This document shows positions 53,323 to 62,148 of a DNA stretch of 64,000 bases, piece by piece (position 1 is the stretch's first letter; each line of letters starts with the position of its first letter). The DNA is from Christiangramia bathymodioli (GTDB taxonomy: Bacteria > Bacteroidota > Bacteroidia > Flavobacteriales > Flavobacteriaceae), in the NCBI GenBank assembly GCA_009735695.1, contig SRSL01000006.1, forward strand, positions 168,043 through 232,042, read 5' to 3'. Under the pieces are notes generated by a model. That model made no database searches. It saw only the letters and a list, made by a program, of their open reading frames with translations, and was not told the DNA's origin. A program made the translations under genes and the position numbers.

Positions 53323-53955
53323 TCACAGGTCTATGACCTTGATGTGGTTTCTTTGAAGGGAAATACGGCCATCCAGTTCGAGCTTCTTCAGCAGCCTTGA
53401 GATCACAACCCTGGAGGTGTGTAGATCGTAGGCAATTTGCTGGTGAGTGCTTTGAATGATCTCATCATGATTGATCTTCGCCTTGTCGCGAAGGTATCGC
53501 ATCAAGCGCTGATCCATATTCAAAAATGCTAGGGCATCAATAGTATCGAGCATTTCAGAAAGCCTGGAATGGTAGGACTCAAAGACAAAATTGCGCCAGG
53601 ATTTGTACTTGCCGGTCCATTCTTCCATCTTCGAAATAGGAACCATGATAAGGGTAGTGTCCCTTTCGGCCACCGCCCTGATCTCGCTTTTGGTCTGGCC
53701 CAGGCAGCAATTGAGGGTCATGGCGCAGGTATCGCCACGTTCGAGGAAATATAGCAGGAGTTCATCACCATCATTATCTTCACGAAGGATCTTGATAGCG
53801 CCCTTGATCAAGAGCGGCATACTGGTTACATAATCGCCAATTTCGATGATCTTCTCTCCTGCCGGGATGTGTTTCAAGGTTCCGGTTTCGACTATCTCGT
53901 CTATGAGTTCCTTTTCGAATAAAAAGCCATAGGCTTCCTCCAGTTCGCTGCGCAT
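53323..53955 (-). CDS. Crp/Fnr-family regulator with a cysteine cluster
   Basis: A 210-residue protein. The cyclic-nucleotide-type barrel spans 10-130, and the winged HTH lies near 165-205 (IIQSTHQQIAYDLHTSRVVISRLLKKLE). In the barrel DTCAMTLNCCLGQTKSE puts cysteines at 77, 83 and 84, where no cNMP-binding phosphate cassette is visible. This fits a thiol or persulfide sensor, an inference strengthened by its neighbour, a sulfite exporter, and by the palindromes upstream of sulfur genes. Confidence 0.9.
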   Translation of the reverse strand: MRSELEEAYGFLFEKELIDEIVETGTLKHIPAGEKIIEIGDYVTSMPLLIKGAIKILREDNDGDELLLYFLERGDTCAMTLNCCLGQTKSEIRAVAERDTTLIMVPISKMEEWTGKYKSWRNFVFESYHSRLSEMLDTIDALAFLNMDQRLMRYLRDKAKINHDEIIQSTHQQIAYDLHTSRVVISRLLKKLELDGRISLQRNHIKVIDL

Positions 53956-54029
53956 GAATTGAAATTTGATATAAAATTAGCAAGAAAATTCAGAACGAAT
54001 CCCAGCGGAATGCTAGGTTTTAGGTTAGG

Positions 54030-54900
54030 AGTTGTGAGTTGTTTGTTTTCTGTTGTGGGTTGTCTGTTGTGTGTTCTCTGTTGTCTGTTTTATAATTCCG
54101 GGTTCAAGGTTTAAGGTTCAAGGTTGGGAGTTAAGAGTTTTGGGTTGTGGGTTGTGGGTTGTGGGTTGTGGGTTGTAGGTTGTGGGTTTCGGAGTTCGGA
54201 ATCTGGAGTTAGAGCTTCTCTGCCTAGGCTATATTAAGACGGGATTGGTGAGTGGAGAGTGGAAAGTGGAAAGTTTACTGTTTTATAATTCCGGGTTCAA
54301 GGTTTAAGATTCAAGCTTAGGAGTTGAGAGTTGTGGGTTGTGAGTTGTCTGTTGTGTGTTGTGGGTTGTGGGTTTTTGGGTTTCGGAGTTCGGAATTTGG
54401 AGTTAGAGCTCGTCTGCCTAGGCTATATTGAGACGGGTTGGTGAATAGAGAGTGGAAATTGGAAAGTGGAAAGTTCACTGTTTTATAGTTCCGGGTTCAA
54501 GATTTAAGATTCAAGGTTGGGAGTTAAGAGTTTTGGGTTGTGGGTTTTGGTTTTGTGGGTTTCGGAGTTCGGAGTTAGAGCTTGCCTGCCTAGGCTATAA
54601 TAAGACGGGATTGATGAGTGGAGAGTGGAAAGTGGAAAGTTTATTGTTTTATAATTCCGGGTTTAAGGTTTAAGATTCAAGGTTAGGAGTTGAGAGTGGT
54701 GGGTTGTGAGTTGTCTGTTGTGTGTTGTGTGTCTGTTGGATAATTTCGGGTTCAACATTTAAAATTCAAGGTTAGAAGTTAGAAGTTGGGAGTTGGGAGT
54801 TCTGTTGGATATTGTCTAATGTTTATTGTTTATTGTCTATTGGTTATAGTAAACTTCCCACCGCACTCATTACTCATTACTCATTACTCATTACTCAATA
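54030..54900. repeat. imperfect long tandem repeat, G/T-rich
   Basis: Blocks of about 165-200 bp recur. Each has TTTTATAATTCCGGGTTCAA (starting near 54088, 54281, 54481 with one change, 54647), then GTTGTGGGTT runs, GGAGTTCGGA, TGCCTAGGCTAT and GAGTGGAAAGTGG. The plus strand is strongly G+T rich. No gene is credible in 53984-55027; reading frames here are repeat noise. A short ACTCATT repeat ends it (54864-54897). Confidence 0.85.
54142..54172 (+). repeat. (GGGTTGT)n heptamer, potential G-quadruplex
   Basis: Five GGG runs at 54142, 54149, 54156, 54163 and 54170 with exact 7-base period. Four or more G3 tracts with 4-base loops meet the usual G-quadruplex rule. Confidence 0.75.
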
Positions 54901-55027
54901 CCAGTTTAGGAAAACTTTAATTCCGCAAGCCTAATTCAGGGCATTGTTTAACAGCTTCTTATAATAGAAAGGCTGCCGGAGTGGATATCTTTAATTCAGA
55001 AAAAAATTGCTAATTAAAATTGAAATT

Positions 55028-56413
55028 ATGTCTGATCAAAAAGAATTAAAGACCTATAATCCCACGACCGGGGAGGAACTGAAAACCTACGATTTGATGA
55101 GCGACCAGGAAGTGAAAAACGCGGTACAGGCCTGCCATGACGCTTTTTTGAAATGGAAGTCAAAGCCTGCTGAAGATCGTGCGGCAGTGATCAAAAAAAT
55201 AGGTGAAAAGCTAGCTGAACGCCAGGATGAACTGGTTAAGCTAATGACGCGTGAAATGGGAAAATTGCTGAAACAGGGTGAACAGGAAGTTGAACTCTGT
55301 TCGGGTATTTGCGATTATACGGCCAAGAATGGCCCCGAGGCTTTGCAGGATGAAGAGCGAGAACTGCCGGAGGGCGGCAAAGGAACCATCACTTACTCGC
55401 CCATTGGCGTGATCTACGGAATCCAGCCATGGAACTTTCCGTGTTACCAGGTGGTGCGTTACTCCATCGCCAACCTCATGGCCGGGAACGGGATCTTATT
55501 GAAGCATGCCGAAAATGTGACCGGAAGTGCGCTTCTGCTGGAAGAGATCTATGAAGAGGCCGGGCTTCCGAAGGGTTTGTTCAAAGTATTACGAATCTCG
55601 CACGACCAGAGCAACGATGTGATCAAAAATGAGCTTGTTAGGGGAGTCACCTTAACGGGAAGTTCAGAAGCCGGGAAAAAGATCGCTCAACTGGCCGGTG
55701 AGGAACTCAAGAAAACCGTGCTGGAGCTTGGTAGTAATGATGCCTATATCGTCCTGGAAGACGCCGACCTTGACCTGGCCGTGGAAACCTGTGTAAAGGG
55801 AAGGATCTATAATAACGGGGAAACCTGTGTAGCGGCGAAGCGATTTATTATTGTTGAAGAAGTTTATGACAAATTCAAGGAGGCCTTTGTTGAACAAATG
55901 TCGAAGGTAAAGGCAGGTGATCCTACAAAAGAGGACAGCGATATCGGGCCTATGGCGAGAGAAGACCTTAGAGACCAGCTGCATGAGCAGGTAGAAGAAA
56001 GTGTAAAAAAAGGAGCCAGCATTTTATGTGGCGGCAAAAAACCAGATGGCAAGGGCTATTTCTATCCGGCCACCATACTTGCCGATCTTAAACCTGGAAT
56101 GCCGGCCTATGACGACGAGCTTTTTGGCCCGGTTGCCTCACTTATTAAGGCAAAGGATGCTGAAGATGCCATGAAGATCGCCAATAGCAGTCGCTTTGGT
56201 CTTGGTGGCGGAATCTTCAGCAAGGATGAGAAAAAAGCACGTGAACTGGCCAAATATCATTTCGATACCGGGATGGTCTTTATCAATTCCTTTGGACTTG
56301 CAAAACCGAATATGCCATTTGGCGGCGTGAAAGATTCCGGCTACGGAAGGGAACATGGAGGCTTCGGTTTACATGAATTTGTGAATACCAAGGCTGTTAT
56401 GATGCCTGAATAG
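55028..56413 (+). CDS. NAD(P)-dependent aldehyde dehydrogenase, succinate-semialdehyde type
   Basis: A 461-residue enzyme. IQPWNFPCYQVVRYSIANLMAG binds the cofactor, TVLELGSNDAYIV holds the catalytic Glu and YNNGETCVAAKRFI the Cys; GVKDSGYGREHGGFGLHEFVN closes it. Sequence style fits Sad/GabD-like succinate-semialdehyde dehydrogenases. A frame extends 21 bp upstream, but ATG 55028 gives the normal start. Confidence 0.92.
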   Translation: MSDQKELKTYNPTTGEELKTYDLMSDQEVKNAVQACHDAFLKWKSKPAEDRAAVIKKIGEKLAERQDELVKLMTREMGKLLKQGEQEVELCSGICDYTAKNGPEALQDEERELPEGGKGTITYSPIGVIYGIQPWNFPCYQVVRYSIANLMAGNGILLKHAENVTGSALLLEEIYEEAGLPKGLFKVLRISHDQSNDVIKNELVRGVTLTGSSEAGKKIAQLAGEELKKTVLELGSNDAYIVLEDADLDLAVETCVKGRIYNNGETCVAAKRFIIVEEVYDKFKEAFVEQMSKVKAGDPTKEDSDIGPMAREDLRDQLHEQVEESVKKGASILCGGKKPDGKGYFYPATILADLKPGMPAYDDELFGPVASLIKAKDAEDAMKIANSSRFGLGGGIFSKDEKKARELAKYHFDTGMVFINSFGLAKPNMPFGGVKDSGYGREHGGFGLHEFVNTKAVMMPE

Positions 56414-56430
56414 GCTGAAAAAACCAATTG

Positions 56431-56458
56431 AACCGGGCCAAGCTGCCCGGTTTTTTTT
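56431..56458 (+). terminator. rho-independent terminator
   Basis: AACCGGGC (56431-56438) pairs with GCCCGGTT (56445-56452), followed by eight T. It ends the aldehyde dehydrogenase transcript. Confidence 0.92.
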
Positions 56459-56555
56459 GGTCCATCTTTCAGAAAAAAGCCAGTTAATGGCCTGGTTCTT
56501 CAGGTATTTTTCTTTCTGAAGAATACTATTTATTCTAAGGTTGCTTCAGAATTTA

Positions 56556-57659
56556 TTAGCTAACACCAAAAAGCCTCATTTTTTTAGTTTTTCCTCTTAA
56601 GGCCATTTCTCCCAGTTCCAGTATTTCATATTTCCCGAGTCTCTTCCGCGGAAATTTTTCAAGAAGCTCATGGGAGATGATAAGTCTTTGATTATAGACT
56701 TTGCATTGTTCCATGATGCGGGAGGTAGTATTTAAAATATCACCGGAATAAACGATTTCCCTCTTAATCACACCTATTTCGCCAACTACCACCTCACCGC
56801 TGTGGATAGCTGCTTTGAAATGAGGTAAAAGTCCATATTTTTCCAGGTAATAGTCCTTTTGATTCTTAACGCTGTTCTCAATTCGGAAAAAACACTCTAA
56901 AGGTTGTACATGCTTAAGCACCGACTTACGCAACGACCAGGATACCACAATCTCATCCCCGATGTACTGATAGATCTCTGCCTGGGAATCCAGGATAGGG
57001 TCGGTCATATCGCTGAAGAAATCCTTTAAAAGCTCAAAAAATTGAATATGCCCGAGCTTTTCAGCAATGGAGGTAGAATCAGAAAGATCGAGAAACATAA
57101 AAATTCGACTTACTTCATGTGGGCGATGGAAACGGCCCAGCAGCAGAGCGATCAATGTAGTGGGCGCATATTTCTCATAGATCTTAAGTCCCTGGACGGT
57201 GATCCAGGCAATGACCATCCAGGTAACCGTATTCCTAAGTGCATAAGGGTTCAAAACGAGCAGGTCTATCGCCCGGGAAAAGGGATCTGCAGCATTGTTA
57301 ATTTCGTCACGATAATAAAACCAATATGGAATGATCGTATTGAGTACCAGGATAAAGCCAAGGAAAAACCAGAAGTTGACAAACACATAATACCAGTAAC
57401 TTTTTTTCCGCAGTTTTTCGCTTAGTCTTATAATTAGGATTCCGCCTCCAAGAAAACCACCCACGGCAGGACCAATAATATTTACGAGCAGAAAATAGCC
57501 CAGTGGCAGCCCGTTTGGAACCACAAAAATAAAATCATCCAGTTCTGGGATATAATTTACACACTTGTAAATCGCCGTAAAAGCACCACTCACTATCCAG
57601 AAAAGTGTCACTCCCATTACAAGAAAGAGCTGGGCCTTTATTCTTGGTTGTAAATACAT
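56556..57659 (-). CDS. membrane-bound class III nucleotide cyclase
   Basis: A 367-residue protein. About four helices lie in 1-170 (LFLVMGVTLFWIVSGAF, LVNIIGPAVGGFLGGGIL). The cyclase domain spans about 190-360, with metal-binding Asp in IFMFLDLSDSTSIAE and IYQYIGDEIVVSW, and EIVYSGDILNTTSRIMEQC near the end. It should make cAMP or cGMP; substrate choice is not readable. Single gene, divergent from the integrase. Confidence 0.87.
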   Translation of the reverse strand: MYLQPRIKAQLFLVMGVTLFWIVSGAFTAIYKCVNYIPELDDFIFVVPNGLPLGYFLLVNIIGPAVGGFLGGGILIIRLSEKLRKKSYWYYVFVNFWFFLGFILVLNTIIPYWFYYRDEINNAADPFSRAIDLLVLNPYALRNTVTWMVIAWITVQGLKIYEKYAPTTLIALLLGRFHRPHEVSRIFMFLDLSDSTSIAEKLGHIQFFELLKDFFSDMTDPILDSQAEIYQYIGDEIVVSWSLRKSVLKHVQPLECFFRIENSVKNQKDYYLEKYGLLPHFKAAIHSGEVVVGEIGVIKREIVYSGDILNTTSRIMEQCKVYNQRLIISHELLEKFPRKRLGKYEILELGEMALRGKTKKMRLFGVS

Positions 57660-57864
57660 GGCATACGGCTGAATTTATACGGAAAGATATTACCAAAATT
57701 TCAATTTTCTCAGAAATAATTGACCTATGCAACTTTCTGATTTGTAATTTTTTACACACACTTTTCAACTCCTGAACCAGGCTTAAATTTTAACGTTTTC
57801 ACCTAAAAATAAAAATCCTAAGAATCTGTTTTTCAACTATTTTTATACTTCTATTCCATCGATT

Positions 57865-59022
57865 ATGAAAAAGGTGATCCTGTTCTTTTTTGAGCACCGG
57901 GACGGGCCAAAAGTGGGCCTCGACTTCAAGTATGATTTTCCGCTGAAGGAGTATCTTAAGCAGTTCCCGGGACTTCGGTGGACCCAAACTTCGCAGTGTT
58001 TCTACATCAATTCCAACCGGGAGCAGGTAAATGCACTCATCAAACACCTTGAGAATGGAAAGATAGGATTTGATGATTCGTTACTGGACTATTCCAGGTT
58101 AGCGATGAAAGCTTCTCCTCCTCTGCCCTTGAATTCCCGGCTGAAGGGATTCGAACGATACCTAAACGGGCTAAGGTTCAGCAAAAGCACCATAAAAACC
58201 TATATGAATTTTGTTAAAAAATTCGTTGAAATGTATCCCGCAGTGACCACTTATTCTGAAAATGATCTGGCTCGCTTCATCGAAGAGCAGGTCGCGTCCA
58301 GGAATTATGCGATTAGTTCCCACCGGCAATGCATCAGTGCCCTGAAGCATTTTTTTGAATTTTCGGGACTTGCCCTTTTTGATATGGAAAAGCTGAAGCG
58401 ACCTAAGAGGAGTAGTTTTCTCCCCACCGTTCTGAGCAAGGAAGAAGTGCTGGATCTTTTGCGTCTCACCCGAAATCTAAAGCATCGGTGTGCCCTGGCG
58501 ATGATCTACTCTTCGGGGCTTCGGATTGGAGAATTGCTGAATCTTGAACTGAAAGATATCGATGTAGACCGAAGGCAGGTTTTTATCAGGCAATCTAAAG
58601 GACGCAAAGACCGGTACGTGATGCTGGCCGAAAGTTTTCTTCCTCTTTTATACAATTATCTACAAACCTATATGCCGAAGCGTTATTTTATGGAAGGCTT
58701 TAACGGAAAGCAATATACAGCATCGGCAGTTCGGAGTTTTCTGAAGGATGCCTGCAAAAGGGCCAATATCAGGAAAAAGGTTTCTCCGCACACCTTGCGG
58801 CATAGTTTCGCAACCCATATGCTTGAAAACGGAACTGACCTAAGGTACATTCAAACCCTGCTTGGACACGCCAAGCCGGAAACCACGATGATCTATACCC
58901 ATGTTGCGCAGCAGGATGTGGTTAAGATCCAGAGTCCGTTGGATGCGAGCCTTAAGGAGTTGTTGGAGCGTGGGGATAACCGCGACCCAAACCTGCGTTT
59001 ATCCCGCAATTTTCTCGATTAA
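57865..59022 (+). CDS. tyrosine recombinase of the cassette array
   Basis: A 385-residue recombinase. Residues 1-65 are an extra domain (FPGLRWTQTSQCFYINSNREQ); a SAM-like core-binding domain spans 90-180; the catalytic domain has Arg in SSGLRIGELL, Lys in SKGRKDRYV, HTLRHSFATH, LGHAKPETTMIYTHV with nucleophile Tyr, and QSPLD at the end. The 54-residue gap between Lys and HxxR is Xer-like; IntI enzymes have an insert there that is absent here. The position upstream of the attC-like array suggests it works on it. Confidence 0.9.
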   Translation: MKKVILFFFEHRDGPKVGLDFKYDFPLKEYLKQFPGLRWTQTSQCFYINSNREQVNALIKHLENGKIGFDDSLLDYSRLAMKASPPLPLNSRLKGFERYLNGLRFSKSTIKTYMNFVKKFVEMYPAVTTYSENDLARFIEEQVASRNYAISSHRQCISALKHFFEFSGLALFDMEKLKRPKRSSFLPTVLSKEEVLDLLRLTRNLKHRCALAMIYSSGLRIGELLNLELKDIDVDRRQVFIRQSKGRKDRYVMLAESFLPLLYNYLQTYMPKRYFMEGFNGKQYTASAVRSFLKDACKRANIRKKVSPHTLRHSFATHMLENGTDLRYIQTLLGHAKPETTMIYTHVAQQDVVKIQSPLDASLKELLERGDNRDPNLRLSRNFLD

Positions 59023-59030
59023 TTGACTAT

Positions 59031-59060
59031 ATTGCTTGCGATATAACCAGTAGCCAGCAA
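59031..59060 (+). other. attI-like half site
   Basis: GCTTGCGATATAACC at 59036-59050 resembles the right halves of the attC-like elements (ACTTGCGATAACCGC). After the presumed junction at 59050/59051 comes TAGCCAGC, which matches the complement of attC-like element 1 (GCTGGCAAC) at all but one base. It begins 8 bp behind the recombinase stop. Confidence 0.5.
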
Positions 59061-59213
59061 TTTTCAGAATGTGAAATAATTGAGAATCTGACAAAGAAAC
59101 TAACCTTTAAAATGATACATTACCAAGTTCTGAAATCAAAAATCTTAATTTAGATTTTGGCGATATTTCGATTGATTAGCAGGAATTTAAAAAACAGAAT
59201 TTATAAGCAATTG

Positions 59214-59627
59214 ATGAAAAATCTTATTAAAATATTTCTAATTCTAACTATAACATCTTGCGGGTATTTAAATCAACTAAAGCCTGATGAAAATCTTCAA
59301 GAAAATGTAGAAAACGAATTGCAAGAAAAGTCATCGGTTAATTTTGATAATATTACTGATTTCGAATGGGATAACCTTTTAATTCTAGGACCATATTCGC
59401 AAGTAGAAATTGTTGAAGATTCTTTGAACTTAAACTTGAGTAATATTCGCCAAAACGAAATAAAACATACTGATTTTTATAGTCTAATAGTGTTCCTAAA
59501 AGACCGAAAATCTGTAAATATCATAGAATTAAATAGAGCATTTAATTATCCAAATACTAAATTAATTCCTAGGAATAAAAGTTACTTCGAAATTGATAAT
59601 GATGGAATTTTAGTAAGTAAGAATTAG
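59214..59627 (+). CDS. cassette 1: small lipoprotein
   Basis: A 137-residue protein with lipobox ILTITSC. The mature part is acidic and starts YLNQLKPDENLQENVENEL; FNYPNTKLIPRNKSYFEIDN is the last block. No family recognised. The frame is open upstream to 59157, but the signal sequence fixes the start at 59214. The codon use is clearly more AT-rich than in the genes before 57 kb. Confidence 0.75.
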   Translation: MKNLIKIFLILTITSCGYLNQLKPDENLQENVENELQEKSSVNFDNITDFEWDNLLILGPYSQVEIVEDSLNLNLSNIRQNEIKHTDFYSLIVFLKDRKSVNIIELNRAFNYPNTKLIPRNKSYFEIDNDGILVSKN

Positions 59628-59633
59628 AAAACA

Positions 59634-59770
59634 GCTGGCAACAACGCATAACTCAAATAGGCGGTAGCGTTAGTAATAAAAAGTTTATATTCACCAACAA
59701 ACAAAAAGGTAAGCCGACCAAGCCGCGTCCCATACTCCGCCAACTTGTGTTATGCGAACCCGTTGCCCAC
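59634..59770 (+). other. attC-like element 1
   Basis: R''-like GCTGGCAAC, arm CGCATAACTCAAATAGGCGG, central AAGCCGACC block, arm CCGCCAACTTGTGTTATGCG, junction CCG^TTGCCCAC. The outer arms pair over about 20 bases. Confidence 0.78.
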
Positions 59771-59773
59771 AAT

Positions 59774-60331
59774 ATGTATAAAAATTTTTACTTCATACTT
59801 ATTCTGATTTTACCGATTGTTTCGTGTAAAAATGAAAATGGTAATTCTATTGAAAAACCTGTCGCAGAAAACACTGAATTAATTACACCTTCCAAAACAA
59901 AGAAAATTGAAAAAGAAAATTCAACTTCAAAATCTGAATCTTTTATAAGAGTTTCATTAGTTAAAAATTGGATCAATAATATTCAATTGCAATCAGTTGA
60001 AAAGGAAGAAGTGATTTTATTAGAAAACAAATATGATTCAAAAAAAGTAGACACTTTACAAAAAATCACTTCTGATAAGAACGATTTAGAATTATATATC
60101 TCAGGAGGTAAAAAGATTATAAAATCAGCAATTATTAAAAATCCAGGTTCAGGATTAGGTAAGATTAAAATTGGAATGAACGTAGAGGATTTTGAAAAAG
60201 CAATAAATGAAGATTTATCTGCAAATTCCGATGTAATAATATTCTCAAATTTTGAACAAACCAATCAATTTGAATTTAGATTAATCGATCAAAAATTAAC
60301 TGAGATTAGGTATTATGGATATGTGGACTAA
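59774..60331 (+). CDS. cassette 2: lipoprotein
   Basis: A 185-residue protein with lipobox LPIVSC. A lysine/serine/glutamate linker follows, then a C-terminal domain with GSGLGKIKIGMNVEDFEKAI, a form found in many small flavobacterial lipoproteins. Function unknown. The start at 59774 lies only 11 bp inside the cassette. Confidence 0.75.
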   Translation: MYKNFYFILILILPIVSCKNENGNSIEKPVAENTELITPSKTKKIEKENSTSKSESFIRVSLVKNWINNIQLQSVEKEEVILLENKYDSKKVDTLQKITSDKNDLELYISGGKKIIKSAIIKNPGSGLGKIKIGMNVEDFEKAINEDLSANSDVIIFSNFEQTNQFEFRLIDQKLTEIRYYGYVD

Positions 60332-60337
60332 CATACA

Positions 60338-60474
60338 GTGGGCAACAGCGGTTAATCTCAAATTCCGGGTATGGTAGAAAAAGTGTATTTTTAGAAACCA
60401 AGAAAGAAAACGCTAAGCCGACAAGTCCGCGTCCCCTACTCCCGCAACTTGCGATAACCGCAGCCGTTGGCAAC
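60338..60474 (+). other. attC-like element 2
   Basis: Starts GTGGGCAACAGCGGTTAATC; its first eight bases are the exact complement of the first eight of cassette 2. Contains AAGCCGACAAGTCCGCGTCC; ends CGATAACCGCAGCCG^TTGGCAAC. Confidence 0.82.
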
Positions 60475-60670
60475 AAGCATTACTAAAATCTCAACTCATT
60501 GACATTTATTATAAAATCCGATTCTATAGAGTAATTATAATTCTCAGATTACGAAAGCTTTAAACCTATATGAAAAGCAATTAAAAATAACAAGAAAATA
60601 AACTAAAAGTTGATTCCATATATGTAATCAATTCTCAGTTTATGTTTTTTTTAGGCGTTGCTTTATTTCG

Positions 60671-60678
60671 TATCTTTA
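60671..60678 (+). promoter_or_regulatory. -7 promoter box of the cassette 3 RNA
   Basis: TATCTTTA differs from TAnnTTTG only in the last base. Transcription would start near 60682, directly at the first hairpin of the predicted RNA. Confidence 0.45.
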
Positions 60679-60681
60679 CAT

Positions 60682-60876
60682 CAATCTGGTAAAGAGGAAC
60701 TATCCAGATTTGAAATACAAAATCCGAAGGTGCAACTTCGGATTTCGGGTATTAGTGTTCCAGAAAATTGAGATTCCAATGGAACATTTAATTTTAGCAA
60801 TGCTCCTGATCTATATGATCTTAAGAGAGCTGTAACTTTTCTAAAAGACCCATCTGCTGGAACAGGTGGGTTTTTT
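60682..60876 (+). ncRNA. cassette 3: predicted structured RNA of about 195 nt
   Basis: No credible gene lies in 60475-61045. Successive hairpins are ATCTGG/CCAGAT (60684-60709); AAATCCGAAG/CTTCGGATTT (60720-60745), extended by AATAC/GTATT; TGTTCCA/TGGAACA (60756-60786); GCTC..GATC/GATC..GAGC (60802-60830). The last, CCCATCTG/CAGGTGGG (60849-60870), is followed by six T, a terminator. GGAAC or its complement recurs in several loops. I could not assign it to a known RNA family. Confidence 0.6.
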
Positions 60877-61045
60877 ATTGTTATACAAATATATAACAAT
60901 TGAGATTAATAACATAATCGATATAATTAAATATACTAAAAGAGATATTATTGAAAATAGTTAAGCTATATCATGAATATATCGATTCAATTAGTAAAGT
61001 TCTATATTTAGATATAGTTTTAGAATATATTAGAACTATATGCCA

Positions 61046-61184
61046 GTTGCCAACAGCGATTAACGAGGCCAATATGCGGTATTTGAACAAAATCGATAAC
61101 TTAGAACTCCAAACAACAAAATAACAAGCCGACTACTCCGCGTGCTAATTTCCGCACACTGGCGTTAATCGCAACCGTTGTGTG
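61046..61184 (+). other. attC-like element 3
   Basis: Starts GTTGCCAACAGCGATTAACG, complement of the first eight bases of cassette 3; ends GGCGTTAATCGCAACCG^TTGTGTG. The central block reads CAAGCCGACTACTCCGCGTG. This copy is the most diverged. Confidence 0.8.
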
Positions 61185-61283
61185 TAATTTCTGATTGAAT
61201 CCACTTTTTAAAAAAGAATTGTAAAAATTGATTTGACTATTGCGGTTTTTAATATCATTTCAGATTTTTGATTCCAAATCATT

Positions 61284-61892
61284 ATGTACATGAAACCTGC
61301 TCATTTAGCCATACGAATATTCCTAACTCTGTTGCCTGCGATCCTATTCGCGCAACTTCCAACAGCAAGTTTGCGGTCAAACCAACCAGCTAATTTATTT
61401 AAACCTGTGATTATAACTACTACAACAGATAGCACTATTGTAGGATTTGGATTTGTTAATCCTATTGATTTCAGCGATTTAATATTTACTAAAGAAAGAC
61501 CTCAAGAGGATTATGTAGAAAGTTGGGAACATTTTAAAGATATCAGACTAATAAAAATGGTAGATAGAGGTTTACGAACGTTAGAACCATTAGATTTCAG
61601 AGGTAGAACAATTTTAAACGAACTTGTCGGGGAAACAGAAAACCACAAAATTTTTAAAAGTGTAAGTAGATATTCACCGGACGTATATTTTATTCAACCT
61701 AAAGATAAGCCTAATGTATACAAACAGATAGTGCTTAGAAAACAAAAACTTTTTACGAAAACAGCCAAAAAAGTATTTAAAGATTGTCCTCCAATAATTA
61801 CAGAAATAGAAAATAATAACTATTCCAATAATCCAACAAGCCTTATAGAACTAGTTGAAAAATTTGAAGAAAATTGTGGCGTTTTGGAATAA
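61284..61892 (+). CDS. cassette 4: secreted protein
   Basis: A 202-residue exported protein; the signal ends near ILFAQ (ATG 61290 is an equally good start). The mature part has TTTTDSTIVGFGFVNPIDFSD and ends in FKDCPPIITEIENNNYSNNPT with a second Cys near the C-terminus, so a disulfide is possible. The closing region recalls flavobacterial cell-surface proteins with KVFKDCP. Function unknown. Confidence 0.75.
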   Translation: MYMKPAHLAIRIFLTLLPAILFAQLPTASLRSNQPANLFKPVIITTTTDSTIVGFGFVNPIDFSDLIFTKERPQEDYVESWEHFKDIRLIKMVDRGLRTLEPLDFRGRTILNELVGETENHKIFKSVSRYSPDVYFIQPKDKPNVYKQIVLRKQKLFTKTAKKVFKDCPPIITEIENNNYSNNPTSLIELVEKFEENCGVLE

Positions 61893-61948
61893 ATTTATCA
61901 GTTAGTCAAATATCATTTTCCGAAAAGAATATTTCGTTAAAGAAACTA

Positions 61949-62082
61949 CACACAACAGCGCATAACTCAAATAGCGGGTAGTTTGGTGAAAATGGTTATT
62001 TTAGAAACCAATTAAAAAACAGTAAGCCGACAACTCCGAGTCCGATTTCCCGCGACTTGTGTTATGCGCGGCCGTTACCTAT
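61949..62082 (+). other. attC-like element 4
   Basis: Starts CACACAACAGCGCATAACTC, complement of the first bases of cassette 4 (nine bases counting the T before it); ends TTGTGTTATGCGCGGCCG^TTACCTAT. Confidence 0.82.
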
Positions 62083-62148
62083 AATTGCCTGAAAAATTGA
62101 ACTTGAAAGAAAAAATTAATAAGATAAATTCAGTTTTATTAATAACTG

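Noticed and set aside
54452..54673. Open frame of 73 codons in the G/T-rich array
   Set aside because: It consists of the tandem repeat units and has no recognisable domain; the frame comes from base composition.
54142..54900. Possible CRISPR array
   Set aside because: Units are adjacent and similar throughout; there are no unique spacers and no cas genes.
60338..60474. attC-like elements read as simple REP repeats
   Set aside because: Their end bases change from copy to copy and match the far end of the same cassette, which REP elements do not do.
60681..60899. Minus-strand frame of 72 codons in cassette 3
   Set aside because: It crosses several perfect hairpins and a terminator and lacks protein features; the RNA explanation fits better.
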